The notes: generated from the sequence alone by a model not told the origin. A stretch of DNA of 64,000 nucleotides from an uncultured Pelagibacteraceae bacterium (GCA_902618485.1 CACNAR010000004.1:1-64000); one strand, 5' to 3'; shown: positions 37,036 through 46,428, counted from the stretch's first letter. Numbers and translations: made by a program.

Positions 37036-38138
37036 TAATTAACTCCCTTTACATAACTTTTTTTGTAAAAAGGCAAACCACAAATTGTAGCTGGATGCAT
37101 TTTACCTCTAACCTCTAAAAATATTCTGGTATTTTTTTTTGAAAATTTATTTTTCACATATCCCATCGCTACGGGGCCATTAACACTTGGTCCAAAGGTT
37201 CCACTTGTTATTTCACCAATTTCTAAATTAGATTCATTGAATATTTTAGTTTTTTCTCTAGCAATTATTCTTCCCTCTGGCTTTATCCCTACTCTTATCT
37301 TATTCACTCCATTGTTTATTTGTTTAGTAATTATATCTGATCCAATAAAGTTTCCTTTTAAGATTCTCTCTTTTGAAATTGCCCATTTTAAATTTGCTTC
37401 AACTGGAGTCTTTTCTTTACTTAATTCATGACCATATAAGCATAGACCAGCTTCCAATCTTAAGGTATCACGTGCTCCGAGACCAATTAATTTTGCACCT
37501 TTATCAATTAATCTTCTTGTAAACCTATCTGCAAATTCATTAGTTAGTGATACCTCGAAACCATCTTCACCTGTATATCCTGATCTTGTAACATAGATAT
37601 TGTGGTCATCCAGTGTAAACCAATTACCTGACATAAAATTTAGATTTTCAACACCTTGAATAACACTTTTAAGGATTTGTGCAGATTTAGGTCCTTGGAT
37701 TGCAATTAAAGATCTTTCTTCATCTAAAATCATTTTATATTTATCATTTAATAACACCTTTAAAATTTTAAAATCATTTTCTTTACAGGCAGCATTTAGA
37801 ATTATTAAAAAGCCATCTTTAATTTTTGTAATTATCAAATCATCATAAATTCCAGCATTGTCACTCATTAAAAAACTGTATTTCGAGTGATTTAGTTTTA
37901 AATTTTTCAAGTCTAATGGAAATATTCTCTCTAAATCGTCAACTAAATCATCTTGGCCATAGATAAATAATTGGCCCATATGCGAAACATCAAAAATACC
38001 AGAATGGTTTCTTGTGAACCTATGTTCTTCAACAATCCCCTCAGAATATTGAATTGGCATTTGATAACCTGCAAATTCTACAAATTTTGCTTTGCTGTCT
38101 TGATGCAGTTGATAAAGCGATGTTTTTTTTGTATCCAT
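37035..38138 (-). CDS. gcvT: Glycine cleavage system T protein (aminomethyltransferase)
   Basis: A 367-residue folate-dependent aminomethyltransferase that releases ammonia and forms 5,10-methylene-tetrahydrofolate. [12 protein letters not shown], the DDLIITKI strand and [13 protein letters not shown] are signature regions, with the catalytic Asp in the first. It is the first gene behind the tandem glycine riboswitch; the ATG at 38138 begins about 22 bases after the second aptamer. The methylene-folate produced links to formate oxidation by the dehydrogenase at 24367-25566. Confidence 0.97.
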   Translation of the reverse strand: MDTKKTSLYQLHQDSKAKFVEFAGYQMPIQYSEGIVEEHRFTRNHSGIFDVSHMGQLFIYGQDDLVDDLERIFPLDLKNLKLNHSKYSFLMSDNAGIYDDLIITKIKDGFLIILNAACKENDFKILKVLLNDKYKMILDEERSLIAIQGPKSAQILKSVIQGVENLNFMSGNWFTLDDHNIYVTRSGYTGEDGFEVSLTNEFADRFTRRLIDKGAKLIGLGARDTLRLEAGLCLYGHELSKEKTPVEANLKWAISKERILKGNFIGSDIITKQINNGVNKIRVGIKPEGRIIAREKTKIFNESNLEIGEITSGTFGPSVNGPVAMGYVKNKFSKKNTRIFLEVRGKMHPATICGLPFYKKSYVKGVN

Positions 38139-38159
38139 ATTAACTCTTTTTACCCATCT

Positions 38160-38300
38160 GTATATTTGCCTGAGAGTTTTGCTCCTTCGGCGAGAATTTA
38201 ATCTCTTTCCAGAGTTAATATGTTACGGTCCATTTTGCCTGAGAGATTCCTGGGTAGTTGCTCCTTCGGCGCTACAAAAATGTGTAGTCTCTCCCGTAAT
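38160..38300 (-). promoter_or_regulatory. Tandem glycine riboswitch upstream of gcvT
   Basis: Read on the minus strand, two glycine aptamers lie in series. Aptamer 1 is at about 38233-38298 (starts CGGGAGAGAC, contains CGCCGAAGGAGCAA, ends CTCTCAGGCAAA). Aptamer 2 is at about 38163-38218 (starts ACTCTGGAAAGAGA, contains the same CGCCGAAGGAGCAA, ends CTCTCAGGCAAA). A short linker of about 14 bases separates them. These are the conserved cores of the glycine riboswitch class, which activates gcv operons when glycine is abundant and has been described in SAR11. The switch mode is likely translational, as no terminator was seen between aptamer 2 and the ATG. Confidence 0.95.
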
Positions 38301-38340
38301 TAAACTTTTTTATATCATAAATTAAAATAAACATAAATGT

Positions 38341-39213
38341 TTAATATGCTTTCTTTTTAGTTAAAAATTTATTCAAAAACTGCAAAACGACTGCGGTAAT
38401 TACTATTGAGCCTCCAATTAAAACAAAAAAAGGCGGATTCTCATTTGCAAACATCCAGGCCCACAATGGACCTAGAACAGCCTCTGTTAACATTATTATA
38501 CCAACAAAAGCCGAAGGAGTTGACCTTGCCCCAATTGTAATAAGTATAAAACCAAAACCTAATTGAAAAAAACCTGCTAAAAATCCCAAAAAAATATCTT
38601 TTGAAGATATTATTATTGTTGGTGACATTAATAATCCAATTATCATTGCAAATACACCTGCTACTAATTGAAGTGGAATCATATCGACCTCAGGAAACTT
38701 TCTTACTATTAATATTAAAATTGCAAAAGAGATTGGCATTACAAATGCCACAAGATTGCCTGTCATTTCACCAGGAGAAATTGAAGTTCCAAGCATTAAA
38801 AAAATACCTGAGATAGCAAGCAATATACAAAAAAAAGTAATTTTAGATATTGTCTCCTTCAAAAAAACATAACCAAATATTGCCAAAAAAAGAGTTTGAG
38901 TTTGAATAATAAAATTCGTGTTTGCTACAGTAGTTTCGTACATGGCAAATACATAACTAGCAAAACCTAAAGATAAAATAGCTCCACCAAAAAATCCAGG
39001 AATTCCAGATTTAGTTAAAGCACTAAAAAATTTTTTTTTATAAGTGAATAAAAGAAAAAAACTAACAACAATTATAAAGAAGAATGATCGCCAAAATAAA
39101 ATTTGCCAGAGCGTAGAGCCTTCAAAAGACTTAACAATTAATCCTCCAAAACTTAAGCTTACAGCTCCAAAAAAAACCAGAAAAGGTCCAGGTATTGTTT
39201 TGATTATGTTCAT
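38341..39213 (-). CDS. EamA/DMT-superfamily transporter
   Basis: A 290-residue ten-helix EamA transporter with the repeat ends IIQTQTLFLAIFGYVFL and IIMLTEAVLGPLWAWMF. It overlaps the pxpC stop by four bases, so it is translated with the 5-oxoprolinase genes, and it ends about 40 bases before the glycine riboswitch. Transport of 5-oxoproline, glutamate or glycine is possible from context. Read-through into the riboswitch region is also possible since no terminator is seen. Confidence 0.85.
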   Translation of the reverse strand: MNIIKTIPGPFLVFFGAVSLSFGGLIVKSFEGSTLWQILFWRSFFFIIVVSFFLLFTYKKKFFSALTKSGIPGFFGGAILSLGFASYVFAMYETTVANTNFIIQTQTLFLAIFGYVFLKETISKITFFCILLAISGIFLMLGTSISPGEMTGNLVAFVMPISFAILILIVRKFPEVDMIPLQLVAGVFAMIIGLLMSPTIIISSKDIFLGFLAGFFQLGFGFILITIGARSTPSAFVGIIMLTEAVLGPLWAWMFANENPPFFVLIGGSIVITAVVLQFLNKFLTKKKAY

Positions 39214-40157
39214 TCAATTTGAGAAATTAAATTTTGAGTTTCTAAGTCATATAACTTAAATAAATTTTCTGCGCTAGATAAATCAACCTGCTTAAACTTT
39301 ATTTTAGAACCTGGTGACAGTTGAACTAATTTGTCGTAATCAGCACTTATTACTACTCCTATTTTAGGATAGCCTCCTATGGTTCCATGATCTGAAAGCA
39401 TAACAATGGGATTACCATCTGCAGGCACTTGTATTACTCCTTTTATTAATCCCTCTGACTTAATGTTAGTATCAATAATATTCTCTATTTTCGGTCCTTC
39501 TAACCTCATACCCATACGATCAGTTAACTTTGAAACAATAAATTCTTTTTCTAAAAAGATTTTTTTTCCTTTATCTGAAAAATAATCAAAATTTGTTCCT
39601 TTAATTATTCTAATATTTTCTATTTTAGTATTTAAATAATTTAATTTTTTTTCCACTAAGTAATTATTCAATTTTGAGATATTTATTACTTGTTCATTTT
39701 CAAACTTTTTACCATCATTTGCACCAATAATTGCTTTTGTATTTGTAGAACAACTAGACCATTGGTACTTTAAATCTATCTGACCACCAATAGCTAAATA
39801 TCCGTACACAGACTTATTGGTAGATAAAATATCTACTTCATCACCATTCTCTAAATTTAAAGATTGATAACAGTTACCATCAATAGTTATATCTTTTTTT
39901 TTTATCTTAAAATTTACATCACCTGTAATTGCAATATTAATTTTATTTCCAAAATATTTAAGTAAAGGACCTTGGTACGCAAATTCTAGAGAAGGTGAAT
40001 TTATTTTATTACCAACAAGTTTATTTGATAATAGATAATTTCTTTTATCCATTGCTCCACTAAAAGGAATTCCAACATGATAAAGATTTTTTCGACCCTC
40101 ATCTTGAAAAGTAGTGTTAATTCCTGCTCTGATAACTTGAAAATAATTTTTACTCAT
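39210..40157 (-). CDS. pxpC: 5-oxoprolinase subunit PxpC (carboxyltransferase/KipA-like)
   Basis: A 315-residue protein of the biotin-dependent carboxyltransferase-like (KipA/YbgK) family, a subunit of the ATP-dependent 5-oxoprolinase PxpABC that opens 5-oxoproline to glutamate. Landmarks are GINTTFQDEGR, YHVGIPFSGAMDKR, the RMGMRLEG strand and SDHGTIGGYPKIGVV. I place the start at 40157 (MSKNYFQVIRAG), an eight-base overlap with pxpB; upstream in-frame ATGs at 40169 and 40208 would add non-homologous residues. It overlaps the EamA gene by four bases. Confidence 0.9.
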   Translation of the reverse strand: MSKNYFQVIRAGINTTFQDEGRKNLYHVGIPFSGAMDKRNYLLSNKLVGNKINSPSLEFAYQGPLLKYFGNKINIAITGDVNFKIKKKDITIDGNCYQSLNLENGDEVDILSTNKSVYGYLAIGGQIDLKYQWSSCSTNTKAIIGANDGKKFENEQVINISKLNNYLVEKKLNYLNTKIENIRIIKGTNFDYFSDKGKKIFLEKEFIVSKLTDRMGMRLEGPKIENIIDTNIKSEGLIKGVIQVPADGNPIVMLSDHGTIGGYPKIGVVISADYDKLVQLSPGSKIKFKQVDLSSAENLFKLYDLETQNLISQIE

Positions 40158-40824
40158 TATAATTTTCATATTGTTTTTTTGATATTTCTTTAAATAAAAC
40201 AATATCACCTGGATTTATTAAATTTGGATTTGTTTCTTTTGAGTTATCAAATATTCTTAATGGACTATTACCAATAACATTCCATCCACCTGGACTTTCA
40301 AAAGTATAAATATTTGCAAACTGTTCGGTTAAAGCCACCGATCCCTTAGGAACTTTAACCCTAGGTGTTTCGAGACGTTTGGCTCTCATATTTTCAGATA
40401 AATCTCCTAAAAAAGGCATTCCAGCAATAAAGCCTGTCATATAACAAAAGAATTCTTTACTAAAAAAATTTTCATAAATTTTTTCTCTTTTTAGATTAAG
40501 TTTTTTCTCCAATCTGACTATATCTAAAGCAAAATTTTCATCACAACATACTGGAACTTCAATTTGTTTGTTTTTTAGATCATCTTCATTCGTAATATTA
40601 AGGTTTTCTATTATTTTTTTTAAATCTTTAAAATTCGTTTTTTTTAAATCAAAAGAAATTATTAATTTATTATAAGAGGGAGATAAATTATTTATTGATG
40701 TTATATTTTCCCGCTGAATACTTTTAAAATATCTAATTACTTGGGTATTGGTTTCTCTGTTTACCTCTTTACCAAAGTCACAATATAATGCTGCGTCACC
40801 AAGATTTAATATATTTTTTATCAT
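40150..40824 (-). CDS. pxpB: 5-oxoprolinase subunit PxpB (KipI-like)
   Basis: A 224-residue protein of the KipI/YbgJ family. Family landmarks are VPVCCDENFALD, the FFCYMTGFIAGMPFLGDL region, TPRVKVPKGSVAL and the SPGGWNVIGNSPLR segment. It forms the oxoprolinase core with PxpC and acts with PxpA. It is the first gene on the minus strand of a divergent pair with pxpA; only about 27 bases separate the two start codons, so promoters overlap the coding ends. Confidence 0.9.
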   Translation of the reverse strand: MIKNILNLGDAALYCDFGKEVNRETNTQVIRYFKSIQRENITSINNLSPSYNKLIISFDLKKTNFKDLKKIIENLNITNEDDLKNKQIEVPVCCDENFALDIVRLEKKLNLKREKIYENFFSKEFFCYMTGFIAGMPFLGDLSENMRAKRLETPRVKVPKGSVALTEQFANIYTFESPGGWNVIGNSPLRIFDNSKETNPNLINPGDIVLFKEISKKQYENYNE

Positions 40825-40851
40825 GCCATGATATACTTAACACTTATGACT

Positions 40852-41631
40852 ATGGAAATTAATATAAATTGTGATTTAGGAGAAAAATCAAAACACCACT
40901 CAAATAAACATGACCCAGAGTTATTGGAAATAGTTAATTCTGCAAATGTTGCTTGTGGATACCATGCTGGTGATGAGGAAACTATGAGCCACGTCATAGA
41001 AATATCAAAAAAAAATGGTGTAAGTATCGGTGCGCATCCATCTTTCAATGATCCAGAAAATTTTGGAAGAGAAAGGATGAATTTATCTGACTCAGAAATT
41101 GAAAAACTTATAATTGATCAATACGATATTCTTCAAAAGATAGCATTAGAGCAAGGGGAAAACGTTACACATATTAAGCCTCATGGAGCTTTAAATAATA
41201 TGGCATGTGAAAATATTGATTTAGCAACAATACTTGCAAAAAGTATAAAAGGAATAAGCAAAGATTTAATTTATTTGGTTCCCACTGGATCTAAAATGGA
41301 GGAAGCTGCAAAAAAACTTGATATGAAAATAGCTTGTGAGATATTTGCGGACAGAAATTATGAGGATGACGGAAATCTTGTCTCCCGAAAGAAACCTCAT
41401 GCTTTAATTATAGATCCAGAGCAGGCAAAAACACACGTTTTAAGTATGGTTAAAAATCAGTCGCTTAATTGTCACAGTGGAAAGCAAATACCTTGTGAAA
41501 TCGATTCTGTGTGTATACATGGAGACAATATGAGTTCATTAGCAACTGCTAAGTCTATCAAAGATAACTTATTAAATAATGGTCTCAAACTAAAACCTTT
41601 AAATAAAATGAAGAAGTTTAAAAATGATTAA
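40852..41631 (+). CDS. pxpA: 5-oxoprolinase subunit PxpA (LamB/YcsF family)
   Basis: A 259-residue LamB/YcsF protein, the subunit completing 5-oxoprolinase. INCDLGE, ANVACGYHAGDEETM, GAHPSFNDPENFGRE and HIKPHGALNN are the conserved motifs. The start at 40852 gives the same distance to NCDLGE as in E. coli; upstream ATGs at 40846 and 40828 are in frame, and the latter would leave only three bases to the pxpB start. The three pxp genes are usually in one operon, but here pxpA is divergent from pxpB-pxpC. A TPR protein gene overlaps its 3' end. Confidence 0.92.
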   Translation: MEININCDLGEKSKHHSNKHDPELLEIVNSANVACGYHAGDEETMSHVIEISKKNGVSIGAHPSFNDPENFGRERMNLSDSEIEKLIIDQYDILQKIALEQGENVTHIKPHGALNNMACENIDLATILAKSIKGISKDLIYLVPTGSKMEEAAKKLDMKIACEIFADRNYEDDGNLVSRKKPHALIIDPEQAKTHVLSMVKNQSLNCHSGKQIPCEIDSVCIHGDNMSSLATAKSIKDNLLNNGLKLKPLNKMKKFKND

Positions 41632-42124
41632 AAAATTAATTTTTACAATTATACTGTCTATAACTTTAGTATCAAATTCTTATTCGGCAGGATCTAGTAG
41701 TGGAGGAGAGGGTGATGGTCCAAAAACCAAAACAAATTATGAAAAGGCAGTTAAATTAATAAAATCTGCAAATAAATATGAAAAAAAAGGAAAAAAAGAT
41801 AAAGCGCAATCAAGTTATGAAAAAGCTTTAAAACTTTTACTTAAATCAAACAACAAAAAACCAAATAAACCAGATACTTTAAATTATTTAGGTTTTACCT
41901 CTAGAAAATTAGGTGATTTTGAAAATGGAGAGAAATATTATCTTCAAGGTTTGGCTATCAATCCTTACCACATTGGTATTAATGAATATTTGGGTGAACT
42001 TTACGTAGCAACAAATAGACATAATCTTGCAGTTGAAAGATTAGAAGTTTTAAAAGGTTGCGATTGTAAAGAATATGATGACCTGAAAGCCATTATAGCT
42101 GGAGAAAAGGTTTCCAAGTATTAA
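41624..42124 (+). CDS. Secreted TPR-repeat protein
   Basis: A 166-residue exported protein. The signal peptide (residues 1 to about 22, ending NSYSA) is followed by a Ser/Gly-rich stretch (GSSSGGEGDG). Two or three tetratricopeptide repeats follow (about 35-70, 80-115 and 115-145), with units such as NYLGFTSRKLGDFENGEKYY. It overlaps the pxpA stop by eight bases. TPRs bind other proteins; the partner is unknown. It converges with the TRAP permease gene with a four-base overlap. Confidence 0.75.
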   Translation: MIKKLIFTIILSITLVSNSYSAGSSSGGEGDGPKTKTNYEKAVKLIKSANKYEKKGKKDKAQSSYEKALKLLLKSNNKKPNKPDTLNYLGFTSRKLGDFENGEKYYLQGLAINPYHIGINEYLGELYVATNRHNLAVERLEVLKGCDCKEYDDLKAIIAGEKVSKY

Positions 42125-43431
42125 TTAATATTTTTAATCATTTGCTCTGGTAGCCACAAAGCAATCTCTGGAAAAATCACAACCAAAATCACTGCTAAAA
42201 CCATTAATAAGAATAATGGAAAGGCACTTCGAGCAATATAGCCCATATCTTTGTTGGCCATACCTTGAAGAACAAATAAATTAAAACCCACGGGTGGTGT
42301 TATTTGGGCCATCTCTACAACAATAACTAAAAATATACCAAACCAAATCATGTCAAAACCTGCTTGTCTAATCATTGGTTCTATAATTGCCATCGTCAAT
42401 ACTACTGCTGAGATGCCATCAAGAAACATCCCTAAAATGATATAAAAAATCATTAAAACAAAAATTAACACATAAGGAGATAAATTCATATTTTGGATCC
42501 ACATTGCTAAGTTTCTTGGTAAACCTGTAAAACCCATTGCCAAAGATAAGAATGTTGAACCTGCTAAGATAAATGCAATCATACACGAAGTTTTTGTTGC
42601 ACCTAATAAGGATGTTTTAAAAGTTTCTAAAGTTAAACTTTTTTGAAAATAAGATAAAATTAAAGCTCCGACAACTCCTAAGGATGCAGCCTCAGTAGCA
42701 GTAGCTATACCAGTATATATTGAACCTATAACAGCTGAAATTAAAATTATAACAGGTAAAAGTTGTTTAGATCTTTTTATCTTTTCAAAAATTGAATATT
42801 CTTCAACAATTTTGGGCATTTGTTTTTTGTTAATTAAAGACCAAAAAATAACATATGACATAAAAATTAATGCAATCATTATCCCAGGTAAAATTCCAGC
42901 AATAAATAATTTTGCAATAGACTCTTGAACGGCTACTCCATAAATAATCAAAATTATTGATGGAGGTATCAATAAACCTAGTGTTCCAGAACCAGCAAGA
43001 CTGCCAAGTAAAATTTTCTCAGGATAATTTCTTTTTCTTAACTCGGGTATAGACATCTTCCCTACAGTTGCAACTGTGGCTGCAGAGGAGCCTGAAATAG
43101 CAGCAAATAAAGCACAACCGACTACATTTACATGTATTAAACCTCCTGGTAATTTTTGCATCCACGGAGATAAACCTTTAAACAAATTTTCAGATAGTCT
43201 TGTTCTAAATAGAATTTCTCCCATCCAGACAAATAAAGGTAATGCTGTAAGTGTCCATGATGATGAAGTGCCCCATATTGTTGTTGCCATTGCATCTCCA
43301 ACTGGTCTTGATGTAAATAGCATCATACCTATTGCGGATACCCCAATCATGCTTAAGGCTACCCAAATACCGGAACCAAGAAAAAATAATAAAACACTTA
43401 TGAAAAATATTGTTAATAAAATTTCAGCCAT
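42121..43431 (-). CDS. dctM: TRAP transporter large permease (DctM-like)
   Basis: A 436-residue, roughly twelve-helix DctM subunit that forms the sodium-driven transport channel of a TRAP system. The AGSGTLGLLIPPSIILIIYG region and ATATEAASLGVVGA are typical, and TPPVGFNLFVLQG near the C-terminus is a family motif. It directly follows the small permease gene (no gap). The transported compound cannot be read here; TRAP systems carry carboxylates, amino or sulfonic acids. The Pxp genes next door make 5-oxoproline one testable candidate. Confidence 0.93.
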   Translation of the reverse strand: MAEILLTIFFISVLLFFLGSGIWVALSMIGVSAIGMMLFTSRPVGDAMATTIWGTSSSWTLTALPLFVWMGEILFRTRLSENLFKGLSPWMQKLPGGLIHVNVVGCALFAAISGSSAATVATVGKMSIPELRKRNYPEKILLGSLAGSGTLGLLIPPSIILIIYGVAVQESIAKLFIAGILPGIMIALIFMSYVIFWSLINKKQMPKIVEEYSIFEKIKRSKQLLPVIILISAVIGSIYTGIATATEAASLGVVGALILSYFQKSLTLETFKTSLLGATKTSCMIAFILAGSTFLSLAMGFTGLPRNLAMWIQNMNLSPYVLIFVLMIFYIILGMFLDGISAVVLTMAIIEPMIRQAGFDMIWFGIFLVIVVEMAQITPPVGFNLFVLQGMANKDMGYIARSAFPLFLLMVLAVILVVIFPEIALWLPEQMIKNIN

Positions 43432-43914
43432 TTAACTTTTTTTAAAAATTAAAATAAGTTGATGAAAAACACAGATAAAGAAAATAGTAGAACCAATTGC
43501 TACACTTGTTTGGGGGATCCAAATTAAAATTTCATCTGCACCCTCACTTCTTTCTTGAAATTTATACGAGATAAGTAACATTTTGATAAAATAAAATGCC
43601 AAATATCCAGAAAAAAAAGTTGCCACACTTAGACACCAGATTTCAATAAATTTTCTTTTTAAACCTGATAATTTTTCCAGAAAAAGAGTAATCCTTATAT
43701 GACCATTTTCAACAAATGTATAAGCTAACGCAAAAAAAGATGCTGCAGCCATACAGTAACCAGAGTATTCTGCAAGACCTCTAATATAAAAACCAAATAT
43801 TCTTGATGAAATACCTATTAAAATAAATACTGCTACTAAGATAAGAAATGCAGCTGCAATATATCCAGAAAATTTATAAATTTTATTTAAATTCTTATCT
43901 AAGATTTCTAACAT
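43432..43914 (-). CDS. dctQ: TRAP transporter small permease (DctQ-like)
   Basis: A 160-residue four-helix DctQ subunit, with IRGLAEYSGYCMAAASFFALAY as the central conserved region and FVENGHIRITLFLEKL after it. It sits between the substrate-binding protein gene (50 bases upstream, separated by a hairpin at 43921-43953) and dctM. Confidence 0.9.
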   Translation of the reverse strand: MLEILDKNLNKIYKFSGYIAAAFLILVAVFILIGISSRIFGFYIRGLAEYSGYCMAAASFFALAYTFVENGHIRITLFLEKLSGLKRKFIEIWCLSVATFFSGYLAFYFIKMLLISYKFQERSEGADEILIWIPQTSVAIGSTIFFICVFHQLILIFKKS

Positions 43915-43920
43915 AATAAT

Positions 43921-43953
43921 TTAAGGCCACCCAATATTTTTAAGTGGCCTTAA
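43921..43953 (-). terminator. Intercistronic hairpin between dctP and dctQ
   Basis: A perfect 10-bp stem (TTAAGGCCAC / GTGGCCTTAA) with a 13-base loop lies between the binding-protein and permease genes. On the minus strand no T-run follows, so it looks like an mRNA-stabilising or partial-termination hairpin that keeps binding-protein expression above that of the membrane subunits. Confidence 0.75.
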
Positions 43954-43964
43954 TTAAAATTTGA

Positions 43965-44936
43965 TTATTTATAACTTGATAAAACGGCTGCTCCTCTTGA
44001 ACCAGCTTTTTGAGACCATTCCTTTGCCATAGTCTCACCTACTTTTTCAAAATGAGCTTGTAAAGATGCATTTACAGTACCTACTACCATACCAGCATCT
44101 GCTAAAGCTTTTTTGTCCCCAACATTTCCTTGTTTAGATAATTGCCAGCCTTTTCTCTCTGCTAAAGCTGCTTGTTTCATTACTAGATCTTTTGTAGCTT
44201 GATCAAGTTTGTTCCAAGAATCTTTATTTACAATCACCATATTTTTTGGAAACCAAGCTGCTATATCATAAAAATATTTCACACCATTTTCCCATATTTT
44301 AGAATTTTTTCCAGTAGTCGGGGAAGTGATCATGCTTTCAACAGCTCCTGTAGAAAATGCTTGGCTAATTTCAGCAGCTTCAATTTTTGTTGGCGCCATA
44401 CCTGTTAGCTCAGCGATTCTAATCGTTGCAGAATTGTATGCTCTGAACTTTAAACCTTTAAGGTCATTGACAGAGTTGATTTCCTTTTTGCTATATAAGC
44501 CTTGTGCAGGCCATGGCACAGCGTAAAGAAATACTAAACCTTTTTCATCTAAGCCTTTGATAATCTCAGCTTTAGATGCTTTGTATAATTTCATTGCATC
44601 CGAGTAAGATGTTGCCAAGAATGGCTGTGAGTCTACTTCCAATAAAGGGTCCTCTTTACCTAAAGCTGACATAAATCTTTCTCCAATCTGAGCTTGACCA
44701 GTTCTCACAGCTCTAAAGATTTCTCCACCTTTAAATAATGAGCCGCCTGGATGAGTAACTATTGTAAGTTTTCCGCCACTTTTTTCAGTCACATTTTTTG
44801 CAAATTCAGTTGCGTTTGCAGAATGAAAATTACCAGCACCATAAGCTAATGCCATATCCCATTTTTCTGCAAAAGAAGAATTAATTGACAAAATTGATGA
44901 AACTAAAATAATTGATAAGTATTTTATGAATTTCAT
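43965..44936 (-). CDS. dctP: TRAP substrate-binding protein (DctP-like)
   Basis: A 323-residue periplasmic binding protein. A signal peptide (residues 1 to about 23, ending NSSFA) is followed by the DctP fold: KSGGKLTIVTHPGGSLFKGGE, the AVRTGQAQIGE segment, LKGLKFRAYNSATIRI with the substrate-carboxylate-binding Arg, and QAFSTGAVESMI. It is the first gene of dctP-dctQ-dctM, followed by a stabilising hairpin. A RNA leader of about 110 bases separates it from the divergent terC gene. Confidence 0.93.
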   Translation of the reverse strand: MKFIKYLSIILVSSILSINSSFAEKWDMALAYGAGNFHSANATEFAKNVTEKSGGKLTIVTHPGGSLFKGGEIFRAVRTGQAQIGERFMSALGKEDPLLEVDSQPFLATSYSDAMKLYKASKAEIIKGLDEKGLVFLYAVPWPAQGLYSKKEINSVNDLKGLKFRAYNSATIRIAELTGMAPTKIEAAEISQAFSTGAVESMITSPTTGKNSKIWENGVKYFYDIAAWFPKNMVIVNKDSWNKLDQATKDLVMKQAALAERKGWQLSKQGNVGDKKALADAGMVVGTVNASLQAHFEKVGETMAKEWSQKAGSRGAAVLSSYK

Positions 44937-45049
44937 TTATCCTCCATTTTTTTTAAAAGCATTTCATTATGTATTAAAATAATTATCAATAAAAAAATTA
45001 TACTACTTTTAATTGAATAATTTAAAATATCTAATACTATGGGCTTACT

Positions 45050-45661
45050 TTGTTAGAAGAAGCACTCATATTAGTTCAGATTATTTTCATTGATATAATC
45101 TTGGCAGCAGATAATGCAATCATCATTGGATTGATTGCAGCTAATTTTGCGCCTAAAAATAGAAGACAAATTATTTTATGGGGTGTAGCTGGAGCATTAA
45201 TTTTTAAAATTGTTTTTGCATTATTTGCCACCTATTTATTTGAATTTTATTTTATAAAAATCTTGGGAGGTTTGCTCTTAATTTGGATTGTTAATGATTT
45301 AAGAAAAGATCTTTTTGAGATTAAAAAAGTTAAATCGCCAACTAAAAAATCAAAAGAGCCCTCATATATTCAAAGTGTATATAAAGTTTTATTTGCTGAT
45401 ATTACGATAAGTTTTGATAACGTAATTGGAGTTGTAGGGGCAGCAAAGGGTAATTTCGGTTTTATGATTTTCGGTCTTGTATTATCAGTTGTTCTTACAG
45501 GTGCTATGGCAACCTATCTTGCTAACTATATTCAAAAACATTTATGGATTGCTTATGTGGGTTTAGGGTTTATCTTACTTGTTGCTCTTCAACTGGTAAT
45601 TGGTGGTCTAGTTGATCTAGATATATTGTCTATAAATGAAGAATTTAAAAAATATTTCTAA
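45050..45661 (+). CDS. TerC family integral membrane protein
   Basis: A 203-residue, six- to seven-helix TerC/YjbE-type protein. FIDIILAADNAIIIGLIAANF near the N-terminus has the conserved acidic residues within a helix, repeated in ADITISFDNVIGVVGAA. Family members are linked to manganese efflux or metal loading of exported proteins. The start is a TTG at 45050; an ATG at 45039 is out of frame and stops after five codons. The 3' end overlaps panB by four bases tail to tail. Confidence 0.87.
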   Translation: MLEEALILVQIIFIDIILAADNAIIIGLIAANFAPKNRRQIILWGVAGALIFKIVFALFATYLFEFYFIKILGGLLLIWIVNDLRKDLFEIKKVKSPTKKSKEPSYIQSVYKVLFADITISFDNVIGVVGAAKGNFGFMIFGLVLSVVLTGAMATYLANYIQKHLWIAYVGLGFILLVALQLVIGGLVDLDILSINEEFKKYF

Positions 45662-46428
45662 TAAGAATGTTTTTTTGTAGGGTATTTTTTTTTCCTTACA
45701 TCTGAAGCATACTTTCTAATACCAATATTGATATACTTTTTAACATTCGAAAACCTTTTAACAAACTTAATGTTAGTATGATTTAATCCAATTAAATCAT
45801 CAGTCACTAAAACTTGACCATCACAATACACAGATGAGCCAATTCCAATTGTTGGAATATTCAATTTTTGAGTAATGAGTTTTGCAATTTCAGTTTTTAC
45901 ACACTCTAAAACAATTGCAAATACTCCACTTTCTTGTAGCAACATTGCATCACTTATTAAGTTCTTTATTTCACTATTTGTTTTTCCCTTAGATTTAAAT
46001 TTTTTTGTTGATTGGGGAAGTAGACCAATATGACCCATAACTGGGATTTTATTTTTAATTAAAAACTTTATTTGTTCGATAACCCTTTTGCCACCTTCTA
46101 ATTTTATTGCATCACATTTAGTCTCTTTTAAAATTTTCTTGGAATTCTTTAATGCTAGAGACTTTGTGCTATAAGTTTTAAAAGGCATATCAACAACCAT
46201 TAAACTTTTTTTAATACCTAATCTAACACTTTTGGAGTGATTGATCATTTCTGTTAAGGTGACTTTTTTTGTTGAAGAATAATTATATAAAACAGAGCCT
46301 AAGGAATCTCCAACTAAAATAATATCAACATGCTTATCAAGCTCTTCTGCAATATTTTTTGAGTAAGCTGTAAGACATACAATTTTTGATTTATTTTTTT
46401 TATCGACAATATTTTTAATTTTTTTCAT
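45658..46428 (-). CDS. panB: 3-methyl-2-oxobutanoate hydroxymethyltransferase PanB
   Basis: A 256-residue PanB, the first enzyme of pantothenate synthesis, which moves a hydroxymethyl group from methylene-tetrahydrofolate to ketoisovalerate. [14 protein letters not shown] holds the magnesium-binding Asp, and [11 protein letters not shown] and [14 protein letters not shown] are conserved. It overlaps guaA by four bases. Other pan genes are not in this window. It draws on the C1-folate pool supplied by glycine cleavage. Confidence 0.93.
   Translation of the reverse strand: MKKIKNIVDKKNKSKIVCLTAYSKNIAEELDKHVDIILVGDSLGSVLYNYSSTKKVTLTEMINHSKSVRLGIKKSLMVVDMPFKTYSTKSLALKNSKKILKETKCDAIKLEGGKRVIEQIKFLIKNKIPVMGHIGLLPQSTKKFKSKGKTNSEIKNLISDAMLLQESGVFAIVLECVKTEIAKLITQKLNIPTIGIGSSVYCDGQVLVTDDLIGLNHTNIKFVKRFSNVKKYINIGIRKYASDVRKKKYPTKKHSY

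Noticed and set aside
43076-43435. 119-codon open frame on the plus strand across dctM
   Set aside because: Antisense shadow of the TRAP large permease; no ribosome-binding site or recognisable motif.
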